A DNA stretch of 64,000 nucleotides, taken from contig JAZPZY010000046.1 in NCBI GenBank assembly GCA_045544955.1, positions 1 through 64,000 of the forward strand, written 5' to 3'. The translations under genes were made by a program, and so were the position numbers. This DNA is from SIG701 sp045544955 (GTDB lineage: Bacteria; Bacillota; Clostridia; Oscillospirales; CAG-272). Shown here one piece after another: positions 36,243-44,948 of this stretch (its first letter is position 1; every line of letters begins with the position of its first letter). The notes under the pieces were generated by a model. It did no database searches. It had not been told where the DNA came from and was given only the letters and a program-made list of their open reading frames with translations.

Positions 36243-37148
36243 ATGTTTCAAAACGACAGTTGGATTGATTATGAACTTTTGGATGCTGCCCAGGGAGAGC
36301 GTTTGGAACGCTGGGGCAAGTACATCCTTATCCGTCCGGATCCGCAGGTGATCTGGCATTCGCCTAAAAAGCATCCGATGTGGAATAAGGCGGACGGCGT
36401 GTACCGTCGCTCCAAAAGCGGCGGAGGCAGCTGGGTTGTGGCCAAAATGCCTGCCGATTGGAATATTTCCTACGGCGAGCTTACGTTTAAACTTCGTCCT
36501 ATGGGATTCAAGCACACGGGGCTTTTTCCGGAGCAGGCCGTAAACTGGGATTGGTTCTCCGCTATTCTCAAAAACGCACGTAAGGCTCAGCCGGATTATC
36601 AGCCGAAAGTGCTGAATCTGTTTGCTTATACCGGCGGTGCTACCGCCGCTGCCGCCAAAGCCGGTGCGGCCGTATGTCATGTGGATGCCTCCAAGGGTAT
36701 GGTCAACGCCGCAAAGGAAAACCTCCGGCTTTCCGGCTTGGGGGATGCACCGGTACGCTACATCGTGGACGATTGCCGGAAATTCGTTGAACGGGAAATC
36801 CGCCGCGGAAACCGGTATGACGGCGTTATCATGGATCCGCCTTCGTACGGACGAGGGCCGAACGGGGAAGTGTGGAAGCTGGAGGAATGTGCCTACGATC
36901 TCCTGCAGCTCGTAGTACGGGTTCTGACGGAAAAGCCACTGTTCTTCCTGATCAATTCATACACTACCGGCCTTTCCCCAGCTTCTATGGGATACATGCT
37001 TATGGAGCTTATGCCGCAGGCAAAAACAGGCGTTTTGTCAACGGGCGAGTTGGGACTTCCGGTTATGAAAAGCGGACTGTATCTTCCGGCAGGTGCCAGT
37101 GCACGCTGGCAGAGAAGTGATACGGTGCAGGAGAAGGACGATGAGTGA
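36243..37148 (+). CDS. class I SAM-dependent methyltransferase, RlmI/RlmK-like
   Basis: About 301 residues. An N-terminal segment (1-110) with PUA-adjacent features precedes a Rossmann methyltransferase: VLNLFAYTGGATAAAAKAGAAVCHVDAS is motif I/II and IMDPPSYGRG is the catalytic DPPSY motif typical of base methyltransferases of rRNA or tRNA. It is related to 23S rRNA C5-methylcytosine or m7G enzymes; the target is not fixed. ATG 36243 is used; a GTG at 36234 overlapping the ruvC stop is possible. The end overlaps ecfA1 by 8 bases. Confidence 0.8.
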   Translation: MFQNDSWIDYELLDAAQGERLERWGKYILIRPDPQVIWHSPKKHPMWNKADGVYRRSKSGGGSWVVAKMPADWNISYGELTFKLRPMGFKHTGLFPEQAVNWDWFSAILKNARKAQPDYQPKVLNLFAYTGGATAAAAKAGAAVCHVDASKGMVNAAKENLRLSGLGDAPVRYIVDDCRKFVEREIRRGNRYDGVIMDPPSYGRGPNGEVWKLEECAYDLLQLVVRVLTEKPLFFLINSYTTGLSPASMGYMLMELMPQAKTGVLSTGELGLPVMKSGLYLPAGASARWQRSDTVQEKDDE

Positions 37149-38037
37149 TACGCAAAAAAAGCCGATTATCGAGGTTCGTGATCTTTCGTTTGCCTATCCC
37201 GATGAGGAGGGAAACTCTTCCGGTAAAGCACTCGATCACGTCAATCTTTCTATTGAAGAAGGTTCATTCGTTGCCATTCTCGGTCACAACGGAAGCGGAA
37301 AATCCACGCTGGCCAAAATGATGAGCATGATTCTTATGCCGGACAGCGGCAGTGTGTATATTGATGGAAAAAACATGACCGCTGAGGATATTACGGAAGA
37401 GGACGTGCTGGACGCACGCCGCAAGGTAGGGATGGTATTTCAGAATCCGGATAACCAGATCGTCGCTACCGTCGTAGAAGAGGACGTGGCGTTTGGACCG
37501 GAGAATCTGGGTCTGCCCTCTGCGGAGATCCGCCGCCGTGTGGATGAAGCCTTACAGATGGTGGGCATGACGAAATATGCACGTCATGCACCGTACAAGC
37601 TCTCCGGCGGTCAGAAGCAGCGCGTGGCCATTGCCGGAATTATAGCTATGCGTCGCCGCTGTATTATCTTTGACGAGAGTACTGCCATGCTGGATCCCTC
37701 CGGACGGCGTGAAGTAATGGATACCATTGAGCGGCTGAACAGGGAAGAGAACATTACCGTTCTCCATATAACCCACTATATGAACGAGGCCGTTCGTGCC
37801 GATCGGGTAGTAGTAATGGATAAGGGACGGATTTTGATGGACGGAACGCCGGCCGAAATCTTTAGCCACCCGGAAGAACTCTGGCGCGTGCGGCTTGACG
37901 TGCCGCAGACGACGGAACTGTTGTACAGAATGAAACAAAGCGGCTATGACGTCCGTTTGGATATTTTTGATCCCGACGGCTGTGCCGCAGAAATTTCGGC
38001 TGCGATCAAAAAAAGAAGGACGCAGACCGACCGTTAA
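37141..38037 (+). CDS. ecfA1: ECF transporter ATPase EcfA1
   Basis: ABC-type ATPase of the shared energy-coupling-factor module that powers vitamin and metal S-components. Walker A GHNGSGKST, Q-loop VFQNPDNQIVATVVEEDVAFG (typical of EcfA), signature LSGGQKQR and Walker B IIFDES are present, with the EcfA C-terminal domain. 298 residues. The ATG at 37141 overlaps the methyltransferase stop. No S-component is encoded nearby, so substrate proteins must lie elsewhere. Confidence 0.93.
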   Translation: MSDTQKKPIIEVRDLSFAYPDEEGNSSGKALDHVNLSIEEGSFVAILGHNGSGKSTLAKMMSMILMPDSGSVYIDGKNMTAEDITEEDVLDARRKVGMVFQNPDNQIVATVVEEDVAFGPENLGLPSAEIRRRVDEALQMVGMTKYARHAPYKLSGGQKQRVAIAGIIAMRRRCIIFDESTAMLDPSGRREVMDTIERLNREENITVLHITHYMNEAVRADRVVVMDKGRILMDGTPAEIFSHPEELWRVRLDVPQTTELLYRMKQSGYDVRLDIFDPDGCAAEISAAIKKRRTQTDR

Positions 38038-38045
38038 TTTTTTCG

Positions 38046-38084
38046 AAAGGATTCTCACAGCGTATTCACTGTGGGCGTAGAAAC
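38046..38084 (+). promoter_or_regulatory. hairpin-bridged ribosome site of ecfA2
   Basis: AAAGGA (38046-38051) is 33 bases before the ecfA2 ATG. The bases 38054-38060 pair with 38069-38075 (CTCACAG with CTGTGGG, one G-U). Folding leaves about 11 bases between the Shine-Dalgarno and the start. No nearer ribosome site is seen. Confidence 0.5.
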
Positions 38085-38948
38085 ATGGCTCAGGTTGAAC
38101 TGAAAAATATATCGTTTGTTTATGGTGCAGGAGAACCGTATGAGATCCGGGCACTGGACAACGTATGCCTTACCTTGGGCGGCTCTGTCATGACCGGCAT
38201 CATGGGACATACCGGAAGCGGAAAATCCACACTGGTACAGCTTTTGAACGGTATTCTGAAACCGACCGAGGGGCAGATCCTGCTGGACGGAACGGATATC
38301 TGGGCAGAACCGAAAAAGATCCGTGACGTTCGTTTTAAGGTCGGCGTGGTCATGCAGTACCCGGAGTACCAGCTGTTTGATGAAACGGTCCGGGAAGATA
38401 TTGCTTTCGGACCCAGGAACATGGGCATGTCCCAGGATGAGATTCAAACGCGCGTGCTGGAAGCCGCCAGGTTTGCCGGGCTGGATGAGGCGCTTCTTGA
38501 CAAATCTCCCTTTGATCTGTCGGGCGGACAGAAACGCCGGGCGGCTTTAGCGGGTGTGATTGCCATGCAGCCGGAGATCCTCGTGCTAGATGAGCCTGCC
38601 GCCGGTCTGGATCCGGGCGGACGGAATGAAATACTCAGCAGTATCAAGGAATATCAAAGGTCCAGCGGAACCTCCGTGATTATCGTAAGCCATAGCATGG
38701 AGGACATGGCGCTTTACTGCGACCGCGTTATTGTGATGGCTTCCGGGCGGGTGTTCATGGACGGCACCTGTGCTGACGTTTTCAGCCGATACGATGAACT
38801 GATTTCCGTCGGTCTTGACGTGCCGCAGATCACCTATGTAGCAGCGGCACTGCAGAAGAACGGACTTGATATAGGCAGAGATGTATATACCGTGAAATTT
38901 GCCGCTTCCCGTATTCTGGAAAAAACGGAAAAGGAGGCGGAGAAATGA
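38085..38948 (+). CDS. ecfA2: ECF transporter ATPase EcfA2
   Basis: Second ATPase of the energy-coupling module, pairing with EcfA1. Walker A GHTGSGKST, Q-loop VMQYPEYQLFDETVREDIAFGP, signature LSGGQKRR and Walker B ILVLDEPAAGLDP are intact, 287 residues. Its ATG lies 47 bases after ecfA1 behind a hairpin-bridged ribosome site; its stop overlaps the ecfT ATG (ATGA). Confidence 0.93.
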   Translation: MAQVELKNISFVYGAGEPYEIRALDNVCLTLGGSVMTGIMGHTGSGKSTLVQLLNGILKPTEGQILLDGTDIWAEPKKIRDVRFKVGVVMQYPEYQLFDETVREDIAFGPRNMGMSQDEIQTRVLEAARFAGLDEALLDKSPFDLSGGQKRRAALAGVIAMQPEILVLDEPAAGLDPGGRNEILSSIKEYQRSSGTSVIIVSHSMEDMALYCDRVIVMASGRVFMDGTCADVFSRYDELISVGLDVPQITYVAAALQKNGLDIGRDVYTVKFAASRILEKTEKEAEK

Positions 38949-39769
38949 ATCTGGATATTTCATTCGGGCAGTACTGCGAGGGGAGATCTCTCCTTCACCT
39001 TATGGATCCCCGGGCAAAGATCATTGCATCGATTCTCTATATCGTGGTGATCTTCCTTGCCGATAATTTGGTTTCTTTTGGGCTTTTGCTGCTGTCTGCC
39101 GTGGCACTGGTGATGATTTCCGGCATTTCACCAAGGATCATCCTAAAAGGCATGAAAGCACTCACTCTAATCATCATTTTCACTTCTGTCATCAACATTT
39201 TCTGGATGACAGGGGAAACGCTTCTCGTTTCCTTCGGAATCATTCACATCTATCTTGAGGGTATATTGAACGCGTTTATGATCGCTTTGCGTATTATTAT
39301 CCTTCTGGTAGGCACCTCCGTTTTCATGACGTATACCACCACGCCGATCGCTTTGACGGACGGACTTGAGCAGCTGCTCGCCCCTCTCAAAAAGCTGCAT
39401 CTGCCCGTGCACGAATTTTCCATGATGATGACTATTGCTCTGCGTTTTATTCCTACGCTTGTGGAAGAAACGCAAAAGATCATGAATGCACAGAAAGCGA
39501 GAGGTGCGGATTTTTCCACCGGTTCGCTTATGCAACGTGCGAAAGCACTGATTCCCATACTTGTGCCGCTGTTTATCTCTGCATTTCGACGTGCGGAGGA
39601 GTTGGCGACGGCTATGGAATGTCGCTGCTACACCGGCGGCGACGGGCGGACGAGAATGAACGTTCTCCACGCAGGCGCAAAAGATATTTTACTGTGCGTG
39701 GGCGTTCTTCTTCTGGGTGTCGCTGTATTATTTACAAACGGACTCGGCGGACATACGCTGTCTTTCTGA
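38945..39769 (+). CDS. ecfT: ECF transporter transmembrane subunit EcfT
   Basis: Membrane scaffold coupling EcfA1/A2 to S-components. Five or more helices, and the coupling motifs AQKARGADF (first ARG-type motif) and ATAMECRCYTGGDGRT (second) that bind the ATPases. 274 residues. Overlaps ecfA2; truA follows after 6 bases. Confidence 0.92.
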   Translation: MNLDISFGQYCEGRSLLHLMDPRAKIIASILYIVVIFLADNLVSFGLLLLSAVALVMISGISPRIILKGMKALTLIIIFTSVINIFWMTGETLLVSFGIIHIYLEGILNAFMIALRIIILLVGTSVFMTYTTTPIALTDGLEQLLAPLKKLHLPVHEFSMMMTIALRFIPTLVEETQKIMNAQKARGADFSTGSLMQRAKALIPILVPLFISAFRRAEELATAMECRCYTGGDGRTRMNVLHAGAKDILLCVGVLLLGVAVLFTNGLGGHTLSF

Positions 39770-39775
39770 AACAAT

Positions 39776-40570
39776 ATGAATATTTTACTGAAACTGTCTT
39801 TTGACGGCAGAAACTATTGCGGATTTCAATCGCAGCCGAACGGCCGTGCCATACAGAACGTGCTGACGGATGTTTTTTCAGATCTTTTTGGTTTCCCCTG
39901 TGCGATTACCGGATGCAGCCGCACTGACAGCGGTGTGCATGCTCTGCAGTTTTGTGCCCTTCTGTCGCCGCGTGAAAAAACGGCGGATGACACCTGGTGT
40001 TCCATTCCCGTTGGCAAAGTACACCGTGCCGCGAATTGCCGTCTGCCGGATGATATTGCCGTCACTGCAGCGGCTTCCGTTCCCGATAATTTTCACCCCC
40101 GGTATGACGTGATCAAGAAAGAATACGTGTACCGTATTTTCGATTCCCCTTTTCGCAGCCCGTTCCTTTCCGGCCGTGCATATCATACGCCCCGCCGGAT
40201 AGATGAAGAGGCGGTGCGGCGTATGAACGATGCGGCAGCCCTGTTTGTTGGCGAGCATAACTTTGCTGCATTTATGGCGACAGGCTCGAAGATTACCGAG
40301 CCGCACCGGATGGTTTACACTGCAACGGTTCGAAGAGAGGCCGACGGCCTTTTGACATACCGTGTGGAAGCCAACGGATTTCTGTATAACATGGTACGGA
40401 TCATGGCTGGAACGCTTCTGGAAATTGCCGCTGACAGCCGCCGTGCCGACGATGTTGTGGAGGCGCTTGCCACCGGGGATCGCACGAAAGCCGGTTTTAC
40501 GGCCCCGCCGGAAGGGCTGTATCTGTCGCAAGTTACCTATAATCGGGAGATTCACTGGCTTTGTGAATAA
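39776..40570 (+). CDS. truA: tRNA pseudouridine(38-40) synthase
   Basis: Makes pseudouridine in the anticodon arm of many tRNAs. The catalytic Asp lies in GCSRTDSGVHALQ; the N-terminal LKLSFDGRNYCGFQSQPNGRAIQ and C-terminal FLYNMVRIMAGTLLEIA motifs are conserved, 264 residues. Linkage to ecfA1-ecfA2-ecfT is a standard Firmicutes arrangement. Confidence 0.95.
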   Translation: MNILLKLSFDGRNYCGFQSQPNGRAIQNVLTDVFSDLFGFPCAITGCSRTDSGVHALQFCALLSPREKTADDTWCSIPVGKVHRAANCRLPDDIAVTAAASVPDNFHPRYDVIKKEYVYRIFDSPFRSPFLSGRAYHTPRRIDEEAVRRMNDAAALFVGEHNFAAFMATGSKITEPHRMVYTATVRREADGLLTYRVEANGFLYNMVRIMAGTLLEIAADSRRADDVVEALATGDRTKAGFTAPPEGLYLSQVTYNREIHWLCE

Positions 40571-40602
40571 TCACTGACTGCAGACAAAAGGAGGATGCAT
40601 TT

Positions 40603-41793
40603 ATGGAAAACAAACTACAGCGTGCGGATGCTGGCGGAAAACCTGCATATAATACCTATTATATGCGTGTGAGCGCTTGGTACCGGATCGGCAAATGGCT
40701 GTTGCTTCTGTTTTTTACCGTGTATCTGACTGTTATGATGCTTTCTCACAGAGAAAGTATTACCTACGAAAATCTCCTCTATTTGCTGCGTGATTTTAAC
40801 GTAACCTCTAGCGTAGAGGGAGGCTTTTCCTCGATTTCCTATGATGAGCAGCCGAATATGACTTTTGCTTCGTACAAAGGAGAGTTGGTCGCAGCCGGCT
40901 CTACGGAGATCCTGTTTTTTGACGGTAAAGGCGGTGTGGTTCTTCGGGACAGTTCCGCCTGCGAAACGCCAGTGCTTGCATCCGGCGATAAGTACCTTCT
41001 TGTATACGACGAGGGGGGAACCACATTCGCTCTATATACGGCCGTCGCTTGTGTCATGCGTGGAGAAACGGATAGTTCCATACAAAGTGGTGCGATGAGT
41101 GATACCGGCGCCTTTGCAATAGCCACCCGCTCGCAGGATACCAAATATCTGGTTACGCTGTACAGTTCATCTTATCGGAAAATTGCCAGCTATTACCGGG
41201 ATGCATACGTTACCGATATTACGCTTTCCTCGGACGGCGAGCGGCTGGCAATTCTTGAAATTGCCGACAGAAACGGTGTTCTTGACGGTGTGGTTACACT
41301 GTGCAGAAGCAATTCCTCCGAAACACAGGAAATCGTTCTTTCCAATCAGATCCCTCTTGCCGCTTCCTATCTCAAGGACGGCACGCTTTCCGTAGTGACA
41401 GACAGTGCGGTTCATTTTTATGACAGCAGCGGACAGGTGAAAAACGTCTTTACGTTTTCGTCTATGACGCTGTCATGGATGTCCTTTTCCGACACACGTG
41501 TTGCCGTTGTGTGTAACGAGGATATTCTCGGCACATCCAGCCGTGTGGCGGTGCTTGACAGTAACGGAAACGTCAGTGCAGATACGGTGCTTCACGAAAA
41601 GATCCATTCGGTTACTGCCTCGGACGGACAGTACGCGGCCTATGTGCAGGGGCAGAATTCCATCCTGTATCTTGCACAAACGGGCGCGGAATCGCTCGCG
41701 GCATCCTGCGCCGGTAATCTTTTGCATATTTGTGAGATATCCGCACTTCCCGTGTTCTGTTTTCCTACCGTTGCACGGGCGGCTGACACATAA
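40603..41793 (+). CDS. DUF5711-like membrane-anchored beta-propeller protein
   Basis: A 396-residue protein: cytoplasmic N-terminus, one membrane helix (about 30-48) and an extracytoplasmic region of repeated beta-strands (from about 70) like a propeller, as in the DUF5711 family of Clostridia. No catalytic motif is seen. AAAGGAGG precedes the ATG. It is followed 26 bases later by a CvpA-like gene and then clpE, a neighbourhood suggesting an envelope role. Function unknown. Confidence 0.7.
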   Translation: MENKLQRADAGGKPAYNTYYMRVSAWYRIGKWLLLLFFTVYLTVMMLSHRESITYENLLYLLRDFNVTSSVEGGFSSISYDEQPNMTFASYKGELVAAGSTEILFFDGKGGVVLRDSSACETPVLASGDKYLLVYDEGGTTFALYTAVACVMRGETDSSIQSGAMSDTGAFAIATRSQDTKYLVTLYSSSYRKIASYYRDAYVTDITLSSDGERLAILEIADRNGVLDGVVTLCRSNSSETQEIVLSNQIPLAASYLKDGTLSVVTDSAVHFYDSSGQVKNVFTFSSMTLSWMSFSDTRVAVVCNEDILGTSSRVAVLDSNGNVSADTVLHEKIHSVTASDGQYAAYVQGQNSILYLAQTGAESLAASCAGNLLHICEISALPVFCFPTVARAADT

Positions 41794-41819
41794 GAATTCT
41801 ATTAGTGACGAGGTGCATT

Positions 41820-42545
41820 ATGAATTTCATCTTTGACGGTATTCTTCTGATTGTTTTCTTCACAGTCGTCATTACTGGTGCAAAACGAGGCTTTATCAAG
41901 TCGATCATGGGAATATGTACGCTTATTGCCGCATTGTTTGTTGCGTTTGCATTTACGCCTCCTGTGGCAAAATTTATTGAAGAAATCCCCGCGGTCCGTG
42001 AGATTTCCGAAGGAATAACGGAGACGATTCAATCTCTGACTGAAACCGATACTCAAACCTACGATTTACAACGATTGTTTTCTGATATGCCGGATTCCTT
42101 CCGGCAGATTTTGGAGAGATACGGTGCGGACGAGTCCAAACTGGCTGCGGCACTGTCGCCGCAGCCGGAAGCGGACAGGAGCGACGTGGATACTCTCGCT
42201 TCGTTGATTGCCTCACCTGTGGTGAACGCAATTTCCGGCGTTCTTGCTTTTTTGCTTTTGTTTGTTGTCACCGTGATCGCCTTGAAATTGATTACTTGGC
42301 TGCTTGATATGCTTTTCCAACTGCCGGTCCTGAAGACGGCCAATACGATGCTGGGTTTTGTGGTCGGCGTTATCAGTGCACTGGTCTGGCTATGGATATT
42401 GAGTGCACTTTCCGTAATATTTATTCGTGCGATGGCTTCCGTTTCGCCTGCCTACTTCAATGAAACTCTTATTGAAAACACAGTAATTTTGAAGTTTTTC
42501 GCCGATGACAATTTTGGCAATATTCTTCGCATGGTGATCGGCTGA
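41820..42545 (+). CDS. CvpA-family membrane protein
   Basis: About 241 residues. Helices at about 5-25 and 28-48, a soluble acidic insert (60-140), then three C-terminal helices. The N-terminal IVFFTVVITGAKRGFIKSIMG and the VKLITWLLD-like segment match CvpA/colicin V production proteins, linked to envelope stress and division. GAGG precedes the ATG at 41820; the in-frame upstream codon at 41805 has no ribosome site. The insert is larger than in short CvpA proteins. Confidence 0.78.
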   Translation: MNFIFDGILLIVFFTVVITGAKRGFIKSIMGICTLIAALFVAFAFTPPVAKFIEEIPAVREISEGITETIQSLTETDTQTYDLQRLFSDMPDSFRQILERYGADESKLAAALSPQPEADRSDVDTLASLIASPVVNAISGVLAFLLLFVVTVIALKLITWLLDMLFQLPVLKTANTMLGFVVGVISALVWLWILSALSVIFIRAMASVSPAYFNETLIENTVILKFFADDNFGNILRMVIG

Positions 42546-42618
42546 CCGGAATCATGTGAAGTTTCACAGTTTAAAACACAGAAAGGGACCGCTTCCGGGC
42601 GGATGCAGGTTATAGAAT

Positions 42619-44940
42619 ATGGTACTTTGTTCCCGGTGCAAGAAAAGAATTGCCGTTGTATTTGTTGCTCATCTGGAAAACGGGCAGCAGAAACAGGACG
42701 GCCTCTGTATTCAATGTGCCAAAGAACTGGGTATTGGCCCGGTTAACGATATAATCAAAAAAATGGGTTTGTCCGATGAAGATCTGGAACGGATGAACAC
42801 CGAAATAGAAGGCATGCTGGAGGCTTCGGATGAAGAAACATCTGACAGTGATGAATCCGCCGACGAGGCAGGCGAAAGTGATGCTCCAGCAGAAAGCCGC
42901 GCACCTGCTATTGATTTCGGCAAAATGTTCGGCTCCATCCCCATGATGCCGCTCGGACATATGAAGCAGGATAAAAAGAACACAAAGAATAAGGATGCGG
43001 GTGAGAAAAAGAAAGAATATAAGTATCTCACCACCTACTGTCAGAATCTGACTGACCGTGCCAAAAACGGTCTTCTGGACTGCGTTGTGGGCCGGGAACG
43101 GGAACTTGACCGCGTGATCCAGATTCTTTGCCGCCGACAGAAAAACAATCCGTGCCTTATCGGTGAGCCCGGCGTGGGAAAAACAGCGATCGCAGAAGCT
43201 CTCGCACAAAAAATCGTTGCCGGTGACGTTCCGTATCGCTTGAAAGACTGTCAGATCTGCCTTGTAGATATGACTGCACTTGTGGCCGGCACACAGTTCC
43301 GGGGACAGTTCGAATCCCGTATGCTCGGGCTTCTCGCTGACGTAAAAGCCGCCGGAAACGTAATTCTTGTTATTGATGAGGTACACAGCATCGTCGGAGC
43401 CGGTGATGCGGAGGGTAGTATGAACGCTGCCAATATTCTGAAACCCGCGCTCTCTCGTGGGGAGATTCAGGTGATCGGTGCGACGACGCTGACTGAATAT
43501 CGCAAACACATTGAAAAAGACACCGCCCTTGAGCGTCGTTTTCAGCCGGTAACGGTAAACGAACCCAGCATGGCGGATACGGAAGACATCCTTGCCGGTA
43601 TAAAGCATTACTACGAGGAGTATCACAGCATCCGTATTCCGGAATCCGTACTGCATGCGGCAGTAACTTTGAGTGAAAGGTATATCACGGACCGCTATCT
43701 GCCGGATAAGGCGATTGATCTTATTGATGAGGCCGCCTCGCATATTTCTTTATCGTCGGACGCTTTGAACGAGAAGCGTGCACTGGCTGACCGTCGTCGG
43801 GCACTGGAAAAGGATCTGGAAGCTTTAGAAGCGAAGGTAGCGGAAGCCGAACCGGATGAAGAAACCTACAAAAAACTGGCAGACGGCAAGGTGGAGATGA
43901 TTCGTCTGGAGGAGAGACACACCCTTCTTACAGATGAATGTGACAAAATCGAAATGCACGTCTCGGATCTGGCCGACGTAATCGAGATATGGACCGGCAT
44001 TCCTGCGTCTACTATCACAGAAGATGAGTTCGATCGGCTGGCAAAACTGGAAGAGCGGCTTTCCGCACGTATCGTCGGACAGCCGGAGGCGGTTTCCGCC
44101 GTATCCCGAGCAATCCGCCGTAACCGCGCCGGAATTTCCTACAAACGCAAGCCCGTATCCTTTATTTTTGCCGGCCCTACCGGCGTCGGAAAAACCGAAT
44201 TGGTAAAAGTGCTGGCAGAGGACCTGTTTTCTTCGCCTGAAACGCTCATTCGTCTTGATATGAGTGAGTTTATGGATAAGTTTTCAGTCTCCCGCATTAT
44301 CGGCGCGCCGCCCGGATATGTTGGATACGACGATGCCGGACAGCTGACGGAAAAGATCCGCCGCCGTCCGTATTCTGTCGTATTGTTTGACGAAATAGAA
44401 AAAGCACATCCGGACGTTATGAATATTCTGCTTCAGATACTGGATGACGGTCGTATTACGGACGCACACGGAAAAACGGTCAGTTTCGAAAACACAGTGA
44501 TTGTCATGACCACCAATGCTGGCTCTGCCGCTCAATCTGCGCCAGCCGGCTTCTCCGACAATCCGAATGTACAAGCGAAAGAGCGTACAGAACGCGCGCT
44601 GGCAGAATTTCTGCGTCCTGAGTTTTTGAACAGAATTGACGAGATCATTACTTTCCGTTCCTTGGATAAACAGAATTTTGTTTCCATTGCCGCGCTTATG
44701 CTGTCAGAATGCGCTGTTGCTCTAAGCGAGAAAGGTATCCGACTGACGTGGACTGACGAGGCAGTGCAGTACATTGCAGAAAATTCATATTCTGTAAAGT
44801 ACGGAGCTCGTAATATGCGCCGCTATATCCAAACGGAGGTCGAAGATAGGATCGCGTCAGCCATTATTGCCGCCTATGGAAAAATAACAGCCGTAGACGT
44901 GGACGTATGTGACGGTATGCTGACCGTCCGCGGAATCTGA
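42619..44940 (+). CDS. ClpE/ClpC-type AAA+ unfoldase with N-terminal zinc finger
   Basis: Hsp100 unfoldase partner of ClpP. Instead of the Clp-N domain it has a ClpE-type zinc finger (C4, C7, C30, C33), then an acidic low-complexity linker (about 65-130). First AAA+ domain: Walker A GEPGVGKT at 182-189, Walker B LVIDEVHS. A short coiled middle domain follows, then the second AAA+ (GPTGVGKTE; VLFDEIEKAHPD). A GF loop (PAGFSDN) could dock ClpP. 773 residues. The ribosome site is weak (GCAGGT at 9 bases). The pseudo-P-type ATPase begins 9 bases after the stop. Confidence 0.88.
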   Translation: MVLCSRCKKRIAVVFVAHLENGQQKQDGLCIQCAKELGIGPVNDIIKKMGLSDEDLERMNTEIEGMLEASDEETSDSDESADEAGESDAPAESRAPAIDFGKMFGSIPMMPLGHMKQDKKNTKNKDAGEKKKEYKYLTTYCQNLTDRAKNGLLDCVVGRERELDRVIQILCRRQKNNPCLIGEPGVGKTAIAEALAQKIVAGDVPYRLKDCQICLVDMTALVAGTQFRGQFESRMLGLLADVKAAGNVILVIDEVHSIVGAGDAEGSMNAANILKPALSRGEIQVIGATTLTEYRKHIEKDTALERRFQPVTVNEPSMADTEDILAGIKHYYEEYHSIRIPESVLHAAVTLSERYITDRYLPDKAIDLIDEAASHISLSSDALNEKRALADRRRALEKDLEALEAKVAEAEPDEETYKKLADGKVEMIRLEERHTLLTDECDKIEMHVSDLADVIEIWTGIPASTITEDEFDRLAKLEERLSARIVGQPEAVSAVSRAIRRNRAGISYKRKPVSFIFAGPTGVGKTELVKVLAEDLFSSPETLIRLDMSEFMDKFSVSRIIGAPPGYVGYDDAGQLTEKIRRRPYSVVLFDEIEKAHPDVMNILLQILDDGRITDAHGKTVSFENTVIVMTTNAGSAAQSAPAGFSDNPNVQAKERTERALAEFLRPEFLNRIDEIITFRSLDKQNFVSIAALMLSECAVALSEKGIRLTWTDEAVQYIAENSYSVKYGARNMRRYIQTEVEDRIASAIIAAYGKITAVDVDVCDGMLTVRGI

Positions 44941-44948
44941 TACGAACT

